From assembly GCA_021796315.1 (NCBI GenBank), contig JAJYOH010000003.1:1-39714 (forward strand): DNA of 39,714 nucleotides, read 5' to 3'. Source of the DNA: Chloroflexota bacterium. Its GTDB lineage: Bacteria; Chloroflexota; Anaerolineae; Anaerolineales; Villigracilaceae. The notes below the pieces were generated by a model. The model had not been told where the DNA came from. It did not search any database and saw only the letters and a program-made list of their open reading frames with translations. Of the stretch, positions 16,507 through 25,400 are shown one piece after another. Each line of letters begins with the position of its first letter. The first letter of the stretch is position 1. Made by a program: the position numbers and the translations under genes.

Positions 16507-17301
16507 TTAATATTGTTCTCGAATCTCATGTCCGTGCCGGTTCAGAGCGTGTGCCATGGCCGCAATGACCAACACAGGCGGCGCAAGGAAGAGCAGCGAG
16601 AGCGTGGCGATCACGGCCAGGTTGCCGCCGGATGCCGCGGAGAAAAGCAAGATGGGCAAAGTAATGATCTGCCCGCTGCCGATAAGGAGGGTCAACAAAT
16701 ACTGGCTCCAGGAAATCAGAAAAGCAAATAGAGTTGCCACCATTAGACTTGGAAACATCATCTGCAAAGTGACTCTGAAGAATATTTGAACAGGACTTGC
16801 GCCGAGCGCCAATGCCTGATGCTCATAATTCTCGTCGTAGCGAGCAAAGGAACTGGATAGAGTAAAAACTGTGTAAGGCAAAGTAGGAACGAGATGCGCC
16901 AACGTCACACCGATGATCGTACCCGCCAGTCCAATTTGCAGGAACAAGATGTTCAATCCCATTCCAACTGCAAGCGGTGGAACAATGGTCGGGAGGAAAA
17001 ACAGAAGCCAAATCAATTGATGACCTCGAAATTGACGCAGGCCAAGAACACGCGCCGCGGGAAAAGCAAGGATGAGCGAGAGGAGACTCACAAGGAGCGC
17101 GATCCATAAGCCGTTTTCCATGCTGGTCAAAATGTGTGGATCGTTGAGCGTGTTTACAAACGTCGAAGAGGTCCACTCCCTCGGAAATGGCTGCGGAAAG
17201 AACCAGCGCACGGAAAAAGAATATACAATGAAGAGCAGCAGCGGCGCAATCAGCACGAGATAGAGAGCGAAGCGGAAAGAATAAGTAATGACGCGTTTCA
17301 T
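16507..17301 (-). CDS. ABC transporter permease, second subunit (YnjC-like)
   Basis: A 264-residue integral membrane protein with about six helices and the binding-protein-dependent transport fold. The EAA loop is visible as EHQALALGASPVQIFFRVTLQMMFPSL, which docks to the ATPase. Its ATG overlaps the stop of the first permease by 4 bases. In E. coli YnjC both halves are fused; here they are separate genes. Confidence 0.87.
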   Translation of the reverse strand: MKRVITYSFRFALYLVLIAPLLLFIVYSFSVRWFFPQPFPREWTSSTFVNTLNDPHILTSMENGLWIALLVSLLSLILAFPAARVLGLRQFRGHQLIWLLFFLPTIVPPLAVGMGLNILFLQIGLAGTIIGVTLAHLVPTLPYTVFTLSSSFARYDENYEHQALALGASPVQIFFRVTLQMMFPSLMVATLFAFLISWSQYLLTLLIGSGQIITLPILLFSAASGGNLAVIATLSLLFLAPPVLVIAAMAHALNRHGHEIREQY

Positions 17302-18152
17302 TCTTTTTTGTTTTCCAGCCTCAAACTCACAATGGCCACCAGCAGAACAATGAACGTAATCACAAGGCTGATGACCATGCCCTCGGAACGGGTACGCAGG
17401 TCCGGGTCCAGAAAGAAGCGCAGCGCGAGAACAGGTAAAGCTCGCGGGTAATTGATCCCCAGTAAAGCAGGGACTTCATAGCTGCTGAAAACAAAACCGA
17501 AAACCAGCAACGCACCTGCGAGCAGAGCAGGCATAGTTTGAGGCAGGGTCATGTAACGCAGTTTTTGCCAGCGATTGGCGCCCAGGTTTTCAGCTACAAC
17601 TTCATAGCCAACCGGCTGCGATTGCAGGACTGCCAGGATAATCAGCGCGAGAAAAGGAATTTCTTTGCTGACGTAATCCAGGATGATGCCAACGCCAAAA
17701 CGATCCTGCACCAGCACAGGAAAATCTGCCGGGGTGTGAATGAGGCCGACAGTCGCCGCCCAGCGCGCGAGCAAACCGCTTTGCGAGAGGAACAACAGCA
17801 AAGCGGTTGCCCAAACCAAATGAGGGAAAGCCAGATTCCAGTTGAGTGCGAGCATGTCGCCTCCCGTGCGACTCCCGGCAAGCCAGACTGCGATGACTAC
17901 TGCGAACACAGATGCCAGGAGTGTTGAGGTAATACTGATCCATAGGGAAAATCCTAATGAAACCAAAAATTCCGAATGGATGCTGAGCGTATCTCGGTAG
18001 GCGTTGAGGCTGATTTCGTTTTGACCGACAATGCCTATGATTCCAAGGCTTTGGGTAATAGCATAGAAAAGACTCGCGCCCAGCAGAATCAGGACGACCA
18101 TCAAAGCCGGGGCGAGGGGAAGCCAGGGAGAAGAAATGAGTCTGCGGAGCAT
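17298..18152 (-). CDS. ABC transporter permease, first subunit (YnjC-like)
   Basis: A 284-residue permease with six predicted helices and the EAA-type loop VVAENLGANRWQKLRYMTLPQTM. It corresponds to the N-terminal half of the fused YnjC. It lies after the solute-binding lipoprotein gene, with a hairpin in the 73-base gap, and overlaps the second permease by 4 bases. Confidence 0.87.
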   Translation of the reverse strand: MLRRLISSPWLPLAPALMVVLILLGASLFYAITQSLGIIGIVGQNEISLNAYRDTLSIHSEFLVSLGFSLWISITSTLLASVFAVVIAVWLAGSRTGGDMLALNWNLAFPHLVWATALLLFLSQSGLLARWAATVGLIHTPADFPVLVQDRFGVGIILDYVSKEIPFLALIILAVLQSQPVGYEVVAENLGANRWQKLRYMTLPQTMPALLAGALLVFGFVFSSYEVPALLGINYPRALPVLALRFFLDPDLRTRSEGMVISLVITFIVLLVAIVSLRLENKKE

Positions 18153-18166
18153 AAGGAAATGTTCCA

Positions 18167-18214
18167 GGTGTCAGGTGCCAGGACAATCAAATGAACTGCC
18201 CGGTACTTGACACC
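18167..18214 (-). repeat. Inverted repeat between lipoprotein and permease genes
   Basis: GGTGTCAGGTGCC (18167-18179) pairs with GGTACTTGACACC (18202-18214) with two mismatches. In a leftward transcript it would follow the binding-protein cistron, where such hairpins can raise its expression over the permeases. It may also be only a dispersed repeat. Confidence 0.55.
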
Positions 18215-18225
18215 CCTGACTCTTT

Positions 18226-19551
18226 TTATTTCCCTTGCAAAATGTGAGTTTGCCAGCCCTGCTCCACAAGGTTCTGATAGTCCGCGGCAGAATCACCGAC
18301 GAGGGCCTTGGCGAGATCGGAGGCCGGAGCGGTAGAGTCGCCCAATTTCGCGGCCGCCTCTTTCAGGGCAGATTGAGCCGCTGTGTCTGTCACGCGGTTT
18401 ACGTCAATGGCATACCCAAGACCGAATCCGTTTTCGGGGAGAATCTGTGCGGCCTGGAATTCCGGTTCAAGCAGGAGGTTGGCCAGGACGAGCGCGGCGG
18501 CTTTGTGCGGGGCGTTGGATGGAATGGCAATATAATTGAAATTGCCAATCATGTCGTTATTGAAGACAAAGGCACGCGCGGTCTTGGGCAACAGGCCGGC
18601 AGAAATTCCCGCGCCTGCGCCGGTGATATCGTTGGTCATGCTGAAATCCACTTCGTTGTTGGCAAACAGGCTTTTTAATTCGGATTCATCCTTGGGATAG
18701 GTTTCGCCTTTGCGCCACAAGCAGGGTTTTAACTGATTAAGATAATCCCACAACTTCGGAGACCATTTATCCCAGGTAGCTTGATTAAAGGTCTGCCATT
18801 GGTTTGCATTGCCACTAATTTCATACAAAGCGCCCTTGACAAAGCTTGTGCCGAGGAAACCTCCTGGTCCTGGAGCAATGTAGGTGAAGCGACCAGGATG
18901 CCCACATGCCCAGGTTAGCAAGTCGGCATACGAACGCGGCAGTTGGTCTGTATTCATACGCGTCGAGTCATAAATGAATTGGAACTCTGCCAAGGACCAT
19001 GGGCTTTCGAGGTTATTCACGGGTGTGCCAAAATCAAGATTGATGGCGGGGTTATCCCAGTTGACCAGTTTGCTGTTGGGAAGCTTTTGCGCCCAATCCG
19101 GATAGAGAAGATTGGCCTGCTTCAAAGTGTAAAAGTTTTCGCCGTTGATCCAGATCAAATCCACCGCGCCTGGATCTTTGCCGGCCTGCTTTTCACTCAA
19201 TACCTGGTTGACCGCATCCACTGTGTCCGCCACAGGTACACGATTGAGGGTGATGCCGTAGCGATCCTTCAAGGCCTTGCCGTAAAAATCATCCACGAAC
19301 TTGTTTACGCTGTCCGAACCGCCCCACATGTACCAGTTGACGCTTTGACCTTTGGCCGCGGCCAGGACGCTATCCCAGTTGTTCAAGTCGAACTGACCTG
19401 GCGCAAAAGACGGTGCGCTGGTTGCGGCAGGTTGGCCAGCGGCCGCAGGTTGATTCGTTGCCACAGCGGGTTGTGTAGCTGTCGCCGCTCTGGGAGCGCA
19501 CGCCGCCAACAGCGTGGCAACGATCACGAACAAAAATACAATACGTTTCAT
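18226..19551 (-). CDS. ynjB: ABC transporter substrate-binding lipoprotein (YnjB-like)
   Basis: The 441-residue protein starts with a lipoprotein signal (IVATLLAAC, acylated Cys at the lipobox) and a flexible Ala/Pro/Thr/Gln linker. The family block VNWYMWGGSDSVNKFVDDF and the VLSEKQAGKDPGAVDLIWING stretch match E. coli YnjB closely as I recall it (COG4134). It is exported and anchored and delivers an unknown ligand to the two YnjC-like permeases. The gene lies after the disulfide oxidoreductase gene on the same strand. Confidence 0.9.
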   Translation of the reverse strand: MKRIVFLFVIVATLLAACAPRAATATQPAVATNQPAAAGQPAATSAPSFAPGQFDLNNWDSVLAAAKGQSVNWYMWGGSDSVNKFVDDFYGKALKDRYGITLNRVPVADTVDAVNQVLSEKQAGKDPGAVDLIWINGENFYTLKQANLLYPDWAQKLPNSKLVNWDNPAINLDFGTPVNNLESPWSLAEFQFIYDSTRMNTDQLPRSYADLLTWACGHPGRFTYIAPGPGGFLGTSFVKGALYEISGNANQWQTFNQATWDKWSPKLWDYLNQLKPCLWRKGETYPKDESELKSLFANNEVDFSMTNDITGAGAGISAGLLPKTARAFVFNNDMIGNFNYIAIPSNAPHKAAALVLANLLLEPEFQAAQILPENGFGLGYAIDVNRVTDTAAQSALKEAAAKLGDSTAPASDLAKALVGDSAADYQNLVEQGWQTHILQGK

Positions 19552-19617
19552 CTTCCTTTTTCTCCTTGTTTTTTAAACCGCGAGGAATGCAAAGTAAGAA
19601 ATTCTGCGCCCTTATGG

Positions 19618-21033
19618 TTAATTAACTCTGGCAAAGCGATATTTCAGATAGGTTGACAATTCTTTTCCAAGATTGGGCAGGGTATCGCGCATGAAGAAAT
19701 CGGCGACCTTCAAAATGCCGCTTGAATAAGTCGGGTATGGGTACACCAGTCGATAGATCTTGTAGAGCGAAATCTTCTGGCTGATCGCCAGGGTGAAAAA
19801 CGAGATCATTTCCGAGGCGCGCGGGCCAACAATCGTGGCGTGCAAAATCTGTCCTGTCAATCGCACTGCATTCACAATGATGAATCCATTTTCAACGTCA
19901 TCGGTGTAGCCGCGGTCGGTGTGGGTTTTGAAATCAACGCGGATGCGTTTGATCATTTGCGGATGACAACGTTCTGCAATTTGTTGCTGCGTCAGGCCGA
20001 CTGTTGCCACTTCGGGGTCGCTAAACGTGGCATTGGGGAAGAGCGGCTCTTTCTTCGCGAGCGGCAAAAATGGAAAGGCGATGCGCTGGACCACGCGCCG
20101 CCCCTGTGCGTTGGCCGAGTGCGTAAAGGCGGAGGTGGGAGTGACATCTCCGATAGCATAGATTCCTTTGACATTGGTCTCCCCATAAGAGTTGACTAGA
20201 ATCCCAAGCCTCGCATCAGTCTTGACTCCAGCTTGCTCCAGTCCGAGCGAGTCGATATTGCGCACTCGGCCAATCGCAAGCAAAAGCTTGTCCACATAGT
20301 GAATTGTGAATTCTTGCTCGTCCTGCACTATGGTGAGCATTCGGGTGGATGCATCAAAACTTTTCGCGGTCGCATTGTAATAAGTGCTAATCCTGCGCGC
20401 TTCGAGTTCCGCTTGAACTGCTTCTGAAGCTTCAGGAATGGATGTCACCAATGGGCGCGTATCTAACGCGAACATGGCGACATAGGTACCAAGCTTTTGA
20501 AAAGCGAAGGCCATTTCCAGCGCAATCACGCCCGCACCCACGATGACCAGATGCTTCGGTACCTTCGTCAGGTCGAACAGGCTTTCGTTGGTAAGCACAA
20601 GCTCTGGCGGCAAGCCAGGGATGTCAATGAGGCGCGGCCGCGAGCCTGTGGCAATCACGATATTGTCCGCTTTGATCTCACAGGTTGCTCCGTCCCTCGT
20701 GACATGGAGCCTCCTGGCACCTGCAAATCTTGCCGTCCCTTGAATGAAGGTTAAGTTGCCCATGTGCTTGATTTCTTCTGTCTCTTTGTCGCGCAACGCG
20801 TCACGCTTGCGTGTCACTTCTCTGGCTACGTCATCTGCATTCAAGCCTGGCTTGAAGTTTTGCGCCAGATGAATAAGTGTCTTGGACGGCACACAGCCTA
20901 CGTTGGTGCAGTCGCCACCAACGCGATTCCCTTCAATAAGAGCCACCTTTCTTCCCAGATTTGCCAAGCCAACAGCCACGGTCATACCGCCCGAGCCGGC
21001 GCCGACCACAATCGTCGAATAGTGCCCTGTCAT
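19618..21033 (-). CDS. MerA-like FAD-dependent disulfide oxidoreductase without C-terminal Cys pair
   Basis: A 471-residue class I flavoprotein: FAD motif GAGSGGMTVAVGLANLG, redox disulfide GGDCTNVGCVPSKT, NAD(P) motif GAGVIALEMA and YAIGDVTPTSAFTH. The C-terminus reads YPYPTYSSG where lipoamide dehydrogenase has the catalytic His-Pro-x-x-S-E, and it lacks MerA's terminal Cys pair, so neither reaction is likely. Homologues are found next to or fused with TVP38 proteins in many bacteria. Its ATG overlaps the TVP38 stop by 4 bases. Substrate unknown. Confidence 0.85.
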   Translation of the reverse strand: MTGHYSTIVVGAGSGGMTVAVGLANLGRKVALIEGNRVGGDCTNVGCVPSKTLIHLAQNFKPGLNADDVAREVTRKRDALRDKETEEIKHMGNLTFIQGTARFAGARRLHVTRDGATCEIKADNIVIATGSRPRLIDIPGLPPELVLTNESLFDLTKVPKHLVIVGAGVIALEMAFAFQKLGTYVAMFALDTRPLVTSIPEASEAVQAELEARRISTYYNATAKSFDASTRMLTIVQDEQEFTIHYVDKLLLAIGRVRNIDSLGLEQAGVKTDARLGILVNSYGETNVKGIYAIGDVTPTSAFTHSANAQGRRVVQRIAFPFLPLAKKEPLFPNATFSDPEVATVGLTQQQIAERCHPQMIKRIRVDFKTHTDRGYTDDVENGFIIVNAVRLTGQILHATIVGPRASEMISFFTLAISQKISLYKIYRLVYPYPTYSSGILKVADFFMRDTLPNLGKELSTYLKYRFARVN

Positions 21034-21740
21034 TTTGAAATCCCTTCTCGTCTTTTGAATACTCTTGAAAGTATGATGCTTACAACGAATATCGCCGCTG
21101 AAAATCCAAGAGTGACTAGATTTAGTTTCGGGATCGATCCATTAAAGTGCTCAATGGACGCGCCAAAGCCGATAAATGCAATTGTTCCAGGAATAGAGCC
21201 AAGCGTGGTGGCCAGGATGAAAGGCCAATATTTGATCCGTAAAAATCCTGCAAGATAGCTCACTGCGTCATAAGGCAGAAAAATGAAGCGCATGACCACC
21301 ACAGTTTCAAAACTGTTCTCGCGCATCCTGCGCGCATAGCGCTGAATGAGATTGTCCGAGCCATCGTCTCTGAGCATGCCTTCGCCAAAATAGCGTCCAA
21401 CGAAGAACGCGATGGATGAAGAGATGTTGCTGGCGATGACGGTGTATATCACGCCGAAGACGGGCCCAAAGACGAAACCGCCGGCCAGGGTCAGAATCGT
21501 GGATGGAAACAATATCAGGGGGCGAAGAGCATAGAGCGCGATATAGATCAATGGCCCCCAATAGCCGCTGGTCAGAAAATTCAGCAGTTTTTGGACAACT
21601 TCAAATGAAGAAAGTTGGTTGCTTCGGGCATACCATTGATAACCTGCAATCAACAACATCCAAAACAAGAATGCGACAAGCTTTTGCGCATGTTCCTGGA
21701 CCAATGACCTGAGTTCCGAAACGCGGTTCGAAATTTCCAT
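21030..21740 (-). CDS. TVP38/TMEM64 (DedA-like) family membrane protein
   Basis: A 236-residue membrane protein with the VTT core: ILFPSTILTLAGGFVFGPVFGV followed by SNISSSIAFFVGRYFG, then MRFIFLPYDAVSYLAGFLRI and IPGTIAFIGFGAS. YdjX and YdjZ of E. coli are of this family. GGGGAGG lies 9 bases before ATG 21740. It is the first gene of the leftward run TVP38, oxidoreductase, YnjB, YnjC halves, YnjD. Related proteins act in lipid scrambling or membrane transport; the role here is open. Confidence 0.87.
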   Translation of the reverse strand: MEISNRVSELRSLVQEHAQKLVAFLFWMLLIAGYQWYARSNQLSSFEVVQKLLNFLTSGYWGPLIYIALYALRPLILFPSTILTLAGGFVFGPVFGVIYTVIASNISSSIAFFVGRYFGEGMLRDDGSDNLIQRYARRMRENSFETVVVMRFIFLPYDAVSYLAGFLRIKYWPFILATTLGSIPGTIAFIGFGASIEHFNGSIPKLNLVTLGFSAAIFVVSIILSRVFKRREGISK

Positions 21741-21892
21741 CTAAATATTTCCTCCCCGAATAGAGGAAAAAGTCTGGAAATATCTTACCCTTCACAAAAA
21801 CCAAATTTCGGGAAATTGTAAGAAAAAACTGATAAAAGTGTTCATGAGTATTGAAATAAACAGACAGGCCAACGGTAGGCAATATCAGTAGA

Positions 21893-22231
21893 TCACGAAA
21901 GTGCAAAATGGGTATGACGAAAAACGACATCAGCCAAGTCAAATAAATTCTCAACGGCATGAGCCAGCATGCGTGCTAATCGGCGTAAGGTCAACCAAAA
22001 TTTAGAAAAAGGCTTGGCAGGATTTTTTAGGCAAATTGCAAAATGCTGACGGTTCGCAATGTATAGGTTGAACATAATAAACGCCAAGCCTGCCAACAGT
22101 AAACGTATCATGGGATTCCGCGATGTGGTGCGAGCGCGAACTTGATTCATTTGTCGATAACTCGTTTCAATCCCAAATCGTTGACGATACATCTCAAAGA
22201 CTTGGTGTGGTTCGAACTCATGAAGCATCAA
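21893..22231 (-). pseudogene. C-terminal remnant of an IS4-type DDE transposase
   Basis: The 112 codons include VFEMYRQRFGIETSYRQMNQ and VRARTTSRNPMIRLLLAGLA, the conserved Y-x2-R-x3-E-x6 region and following helix of IS4-like transposases. The catalytic core upstream is missing and no inverted repeats are seen, so this is a dead fragment. Confidence 0.8.
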
Positions 22232-22669
22232 AAAGCCGCGAAAACATGCGCAAAGCTGAGAAGAGTGCTCTAAAAGCGCGATCTCTGGCGGTGCTGAGGG
22301 AAGCCTCTGAAACTTTAGATCGCACCCAGATGAGTATTGCCACTTGATTATGAAACATGTTTGTTATATTATATTGGTGAGGCTTGTCTACCAACTTGAG
22401 TCTTACCTAAATCCAAGTAATGTGCCGTTCCCCAATCGAAGATGCTGTGCGATCAATCGAGAGTTCAATTCCCGCGTACTGCCGGAGATGAGTATTCTCT
22501 ATAAGTCAGCAGTTTTTTGTCCAATTTTTGGGCCGCCACACACTCGCCTATTTGGAAAATAGCCGGATAATGGAGGAGAGATGCCTACGAAACGAAGCAT
22601 ATTTTGTTTGCCTCAAAATTAGCGTAAGGGAAATTGGGGAAAAACACAAGGCGAGGAAGAGTATCAAAG
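22232..22669. other. Non-coding, AT-rich gap
   Basis: I find no gene with family support, no tRNA and no long inverted repeat here. It lies between a transposase remnant and the Tat lipoprotein gene and may be IS debris. Confidence 0.5.
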
Positions 22670-23725
22670 TTAGGGAGTTGGAGACTGAACTACCTTAAGC
22701 CATGGAGGGGCACCTGGTGCAGGGCTCTTGCTGGCAAACGTTACAAGCGGGGAAGGATAGGTCGGAAAACCCCATCCCTTTAACTGTGCAGGTAATTGGT
22801 CATATTTGAGAACCGCTTCCATAGGATGAAGAATCCATCCAATAAGTTGAACATTGCTGAGAGCTACAGGATCTTTAACAGCTCCTAAAACTACTAGATT
22901 CCCTTGAGTGTCCGTTGATACCTTCCATCGATACGTCAAGCTTTTGTACTGTATTTCATCCCAAGTCTCATAGAATCCTGGGTGTGTCGCGGGATCAGCA
23001 TCTTCCCATCTAACCCCGTAGAACTTATACCCTGTGTCAGTCCCTAATTTCCATATGTGGTTAACGCCATCCGGAGTAGTAAAGGGGATTGCAATCGACC
23101 CATCTCCCTTCTCGATACCAGACATGAACACTTTCCATTCATCAACCGTAATTTTGCGTATATCTTTTCCATAATACCGTTCTGCCAATTCACCAATAAA
23201 AATATTGGGAAAAGAAGGCGCATTGTTTATCACTGAGCTGTCTAAACTCTGAATATATGGCCCCTGCACTCCTATCTGGAAATCAATATACATAGGCATG
23301 CTCTTGAATTTAAGATCGATTATATTAACAAGGGGAATACCTCCAAGATAAGTCCCGTCAATGACGTGAGGCACAGTCCAGTCTTGGATCTCAGGGGAAA
23401 AATATTGTACTTCTCCGTTGACGGTCCGCATCCATTCGTGTCTGGTGGTATCCAGGGTTATACCTTCTCCTGGGGGCTTGGGGCCTGCCAGGGGATCAGG
23501 GACTTCCGTGGCTGTTGGGGTCACGGTAGGGATCTCGGGAGTCGGGGTAGGGATGAGGGGAACAGCGGTACCTGTAGGCATCTCTGTAGGAGCTGGCATA
23601 GGGGGTGTGACACCGCAGGCAGCCAAGAACGCTCCTCCGGCCAATGCACCGCCCACCCTAAGGAAATCCCTCCTTGAGATGGCGCTTCCCCGCTGTCTTG
23701 GATCCGTGTCTGGGTGTCTGTTCAT
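22670..23725 (-). CDS. Tat-exported lipoprotein of unknown function
   Basis: The 351-residue protein begins with a twin-arginine signal SRRDFLRVGGALAGGAFLAAC that ends in a lipobox Cys, followed by a Pro/Thr-rich linker (PTPTPEIPTVTPTATE). The mature part is about 250 residues with many aromatics (TRHEWMRTVNGEVQYFSPEI, TGYKFYGVRWEDADP). I do not recognise a domain. Tat export suggests it folds or loads a cofactor before export. The gene is more AT-rich than its neighbours, which suggests transfer. Confidence 0.7.
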   Translation of the reverse strand: MNRHPDTDPRQRGSAISRRDFLRVGGALAGGAFLAACGVTPPMPAPTEMPTGTAVPLIPTPTPEIPTVTPTATEVPDPLAGPKPPGEGITLDTTRHEWMRTVNGEVQYFSPEIQDWTVPHVIDGTYLGGIPLVNIIDLKFKSMPMYIDFQIGVQGPYIQSLDSSVINNAPSFPNIFIGELAERYYGKDIRKITVDEWKVFMSGIEKGDGSIAIPFTTPDGVNHIWKLGTDTGYKFYGVRWEDADPATHPGFYETWDEIQYKSLTYRWKVSTDTQGNLVVLGAVKDPVALSNVQLIGWILHPMEAVLKYDQLPAQLKGWGFPTYPSPLVTFASKSPAPGAPPWLKVVQSPTP

Positions 23726-23764
23726 GGCAAGGGAGTATATCGCCTACGAAGAGGAGAGTCAAAA

Positions 23765-24541
23765 TTAAGGCGTTGGGGTAGGAGAAGAAGATGGAGTTGG
23801 AACCGCATCAAGAAAAGGACCGGAATTGGGTTGGCCTGGATTGAAGTTTTTTTTCGCGTTATACAATAGCTCCATATAAATTGGTATGTCCCAAGCTATT
23901 ATTTTTTGCGGCAAATCATGATTCCGTAGCACCATCCCCGGTCCTGCCAATATGATCGTCCGGATTTGTTCAGGCGTAAGAGTCTCGGGACTCTCTACTG
24001 CTACTATCTCTATAAGATTATTTTTGTTTCCTGTATTCACTTTATCTTCAATAAGCGTCCAGCGTGCCCAGGCGACCAGCGGCAGACTGAGAAAGGCGAC
24101 CAGCGCGGGCGCACCAAAAACGAAAACGAGCGCGGTCGAAAATCCGCTGACGCCGACCATGTGCAAGCTGATTTTCCAGTAATTCGAAATCGTGAACATC
24201 GTCACACCCAGGCATAAGTAAGTCAATGCCATCACGCGTAAGATGTGCGGCGCTCCCAGCATGGTGAGCCTAAGCAGCGCCAGCACGTCACTGCTTAGGC
24301 TCACAAGGATAAAACGCGGCCGCTCCACGCGCTGGCTCATTTCGAAATCGCTGACCCAGCCTTGCCGCTTGCCGATGACTAAATACGCCAGTGGGATGCC
24401 CGTCATCACCAGCAGTGTCAGGGTTGCCCAGCCCAAGCCCGCCGCCCCTGCCCCGCTCCAGCCTAACGCGAAGAAGATGGGGAGCGACAAAACGGAACTA
24501 TCGAACAAGACCGAGACTAAGCGCGCCAGACGATTTGCCAT
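23765..24541 (-). CDS. Chimeric membrane protein: PAP2-like N-terminal part joined to an unrelated tail
   Basis: Residues up to about 165 match a PAP2-related Chloroflexi-type membrane family, with FFALGWSGAGAAGLGWATL, NYWKISLHMVGVSGFSTALV and SLPLVAWARWTL. Family members continue with another helix after WARW. Here the frame instead passes near base 24052 into an AT-rich, polar tail (NTGNKNNLIEIVAVESPETL) that ends in PTPSSSPTPTP. The tail shares base composition with the neighbouring Tat lipoprotein gene, pointing to a rearrangement joint. Start 24541 overlaps the end of a 44-codon gene; a frame from 24574 is also open. Confidence 0.65.
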   Translation of the reverse strand: MANRLARLVSVLFDSSVLSLPIFFALGWSGAGAAGLGWATLTLLVMTGIPLAYLVIGKRQGWVSDFEMSQRVERPRFILVSLSSDVLALLRLTMLGAPHILRVMALTYLCLGVTMFTISNYWKISLHMVGVSGFSTALVFVFGAPALVAFLSLPLVAWARWTLIEDKVNTGNKNNLIEIVAVESPETLTPEQIRTIILAGPGMVLRNHDLPQKIIAWDIPIYMELLYNAKKNFNPGQPNSGPFLDAVPTPSSSPTPTP

Positions 24542-24651
24542 AACGCGACTCCCAACGCCAGCAGCGCTATCCACAGCGCGATGCCAGACCCTGTGTTTGC
24601 CACATTACCCGAGGTAACATGGTACACACCGTTGACACTCTGTTCTGACAT
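24517..24651 (-). CDS. Small 44-residue single-helix membrane protein
   Basis: The frame from ATG 24651 to TAG 24517 has a perfect AGGAGG six bases upstream. The product starts MSEQSVNGVYHVTSGN and has one membrane helix (GIALWIALLALGVALWQIV). It overlaps the start of the PAP2-like gene by 25 bases, implying translational coupling. I know no family for it. Confidence 0.6.
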   Translation of the reverse strand: MSEQSVNGVYHVTSGNVANTGSGIALWIALLALGVALWQIVWRA

Positions 24652-24983
24652 CTTTGCCTCCTGAAATCAATATACGAACCACAAGACGAACTTCTTACCT
24701 GGCTGGCCGGGCCCCTGCTGATTGTCAAGCCCTCTACTACCTCCTTCCGACCCCGTATGTGTTCGGCAGGCTACGGATGTGAAGCAATTCTTTACTCGGT
24801 TATATCGTTACGTCGGCTCCACCTGCTCATGCCCCAAGGGTTTTTGAATAAACATGTCATATGTCCCATATCGCGTGGCTCAACGCTACTGTCCACTCTC
24901 ATGATCCGACTCCTGATAATCAAGCACTTTCCGTTTTTGGAGAGAGCATTGCCAGGCGACAATCCTGTACCGGCGCCGGCCGT
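24652..24983. other. Non-coding gap before the TauE/DUF1634 pair
   Basis: No family-supported gene or RNA is visible in this stretch. It lies downstream of the DUF1634 gene and upstream of the 44-codon gene. Confidence 0.45.
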
Positions 24984-25400
24984 CTACCGGAGGAAGAGGC
25001 TGTAGGTCAGGACGGCAAAAACAAAACCCGTGAAAACGGTGTACTTGCGATTGTGTTCCACGAAGGCAAAGTAGAGCAGCGAGGCGAGCACGCGCACGTA
25101 CGGCGTCAGCATCAGCGCGGCAATTCCCAGGTTCACAAAGAGGCGTGGGCGAAAAGCGCCAGAGAACATCTGCTGGATGTCCACGAGCACGAACTTGAAC
25201 AAATTCTTACCTGAGATTGAATACTCAAGCCCTAGTTGACCGGTCGCCACCCAATGCCAAACGACGCCGATGGCAATCAGCGCCATGCTCAGAAGCACGC
25301 CGACCAGCAAAATATATCCAACCAGGACCTCCATGTCAAAGCCGGCTGTCTTCGCGCCGGCCGGTTGATGCTTCGCCCTCGTCCCTTCAAGTGCTATCAT
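24984..25400 (-). CDS. DUF1634 family membrane protein
   Basis: A 138-residue protein with three membrane segments (VGYILLVGVLLSMALIAIGVVW, FVNLGIAALMLTPYVRVLASLLYF, YTVFTGFVFAVLTYSLF). DUF1634 proteins typically sit beside TauE/SafE exporters. Its ATG overlaps the TauE stop (TAATG), so it is coupled and likely a subunit or helper. Confidence 0.82.
   Translation of the reverse strand: MIALEGTRAKHQPAGAKTAGFDMEVLVGYILLVGVLLSMALIAIGVVWHWVATGQLGLEYSISGKNLFKFVLVDIQQMFSGAFRPRLFVNLGIAALMLTPYVRVLASLLYFAFVEHNRKYTVFTGFVFAVLTYSLFLR

Noticed and set aside
19618..21033. Second mercuric reductase
   Set aside because: It lacks the C-terminal vicinal Cys pair and lies with TVP38 and YnjB genes instead of mer genes.
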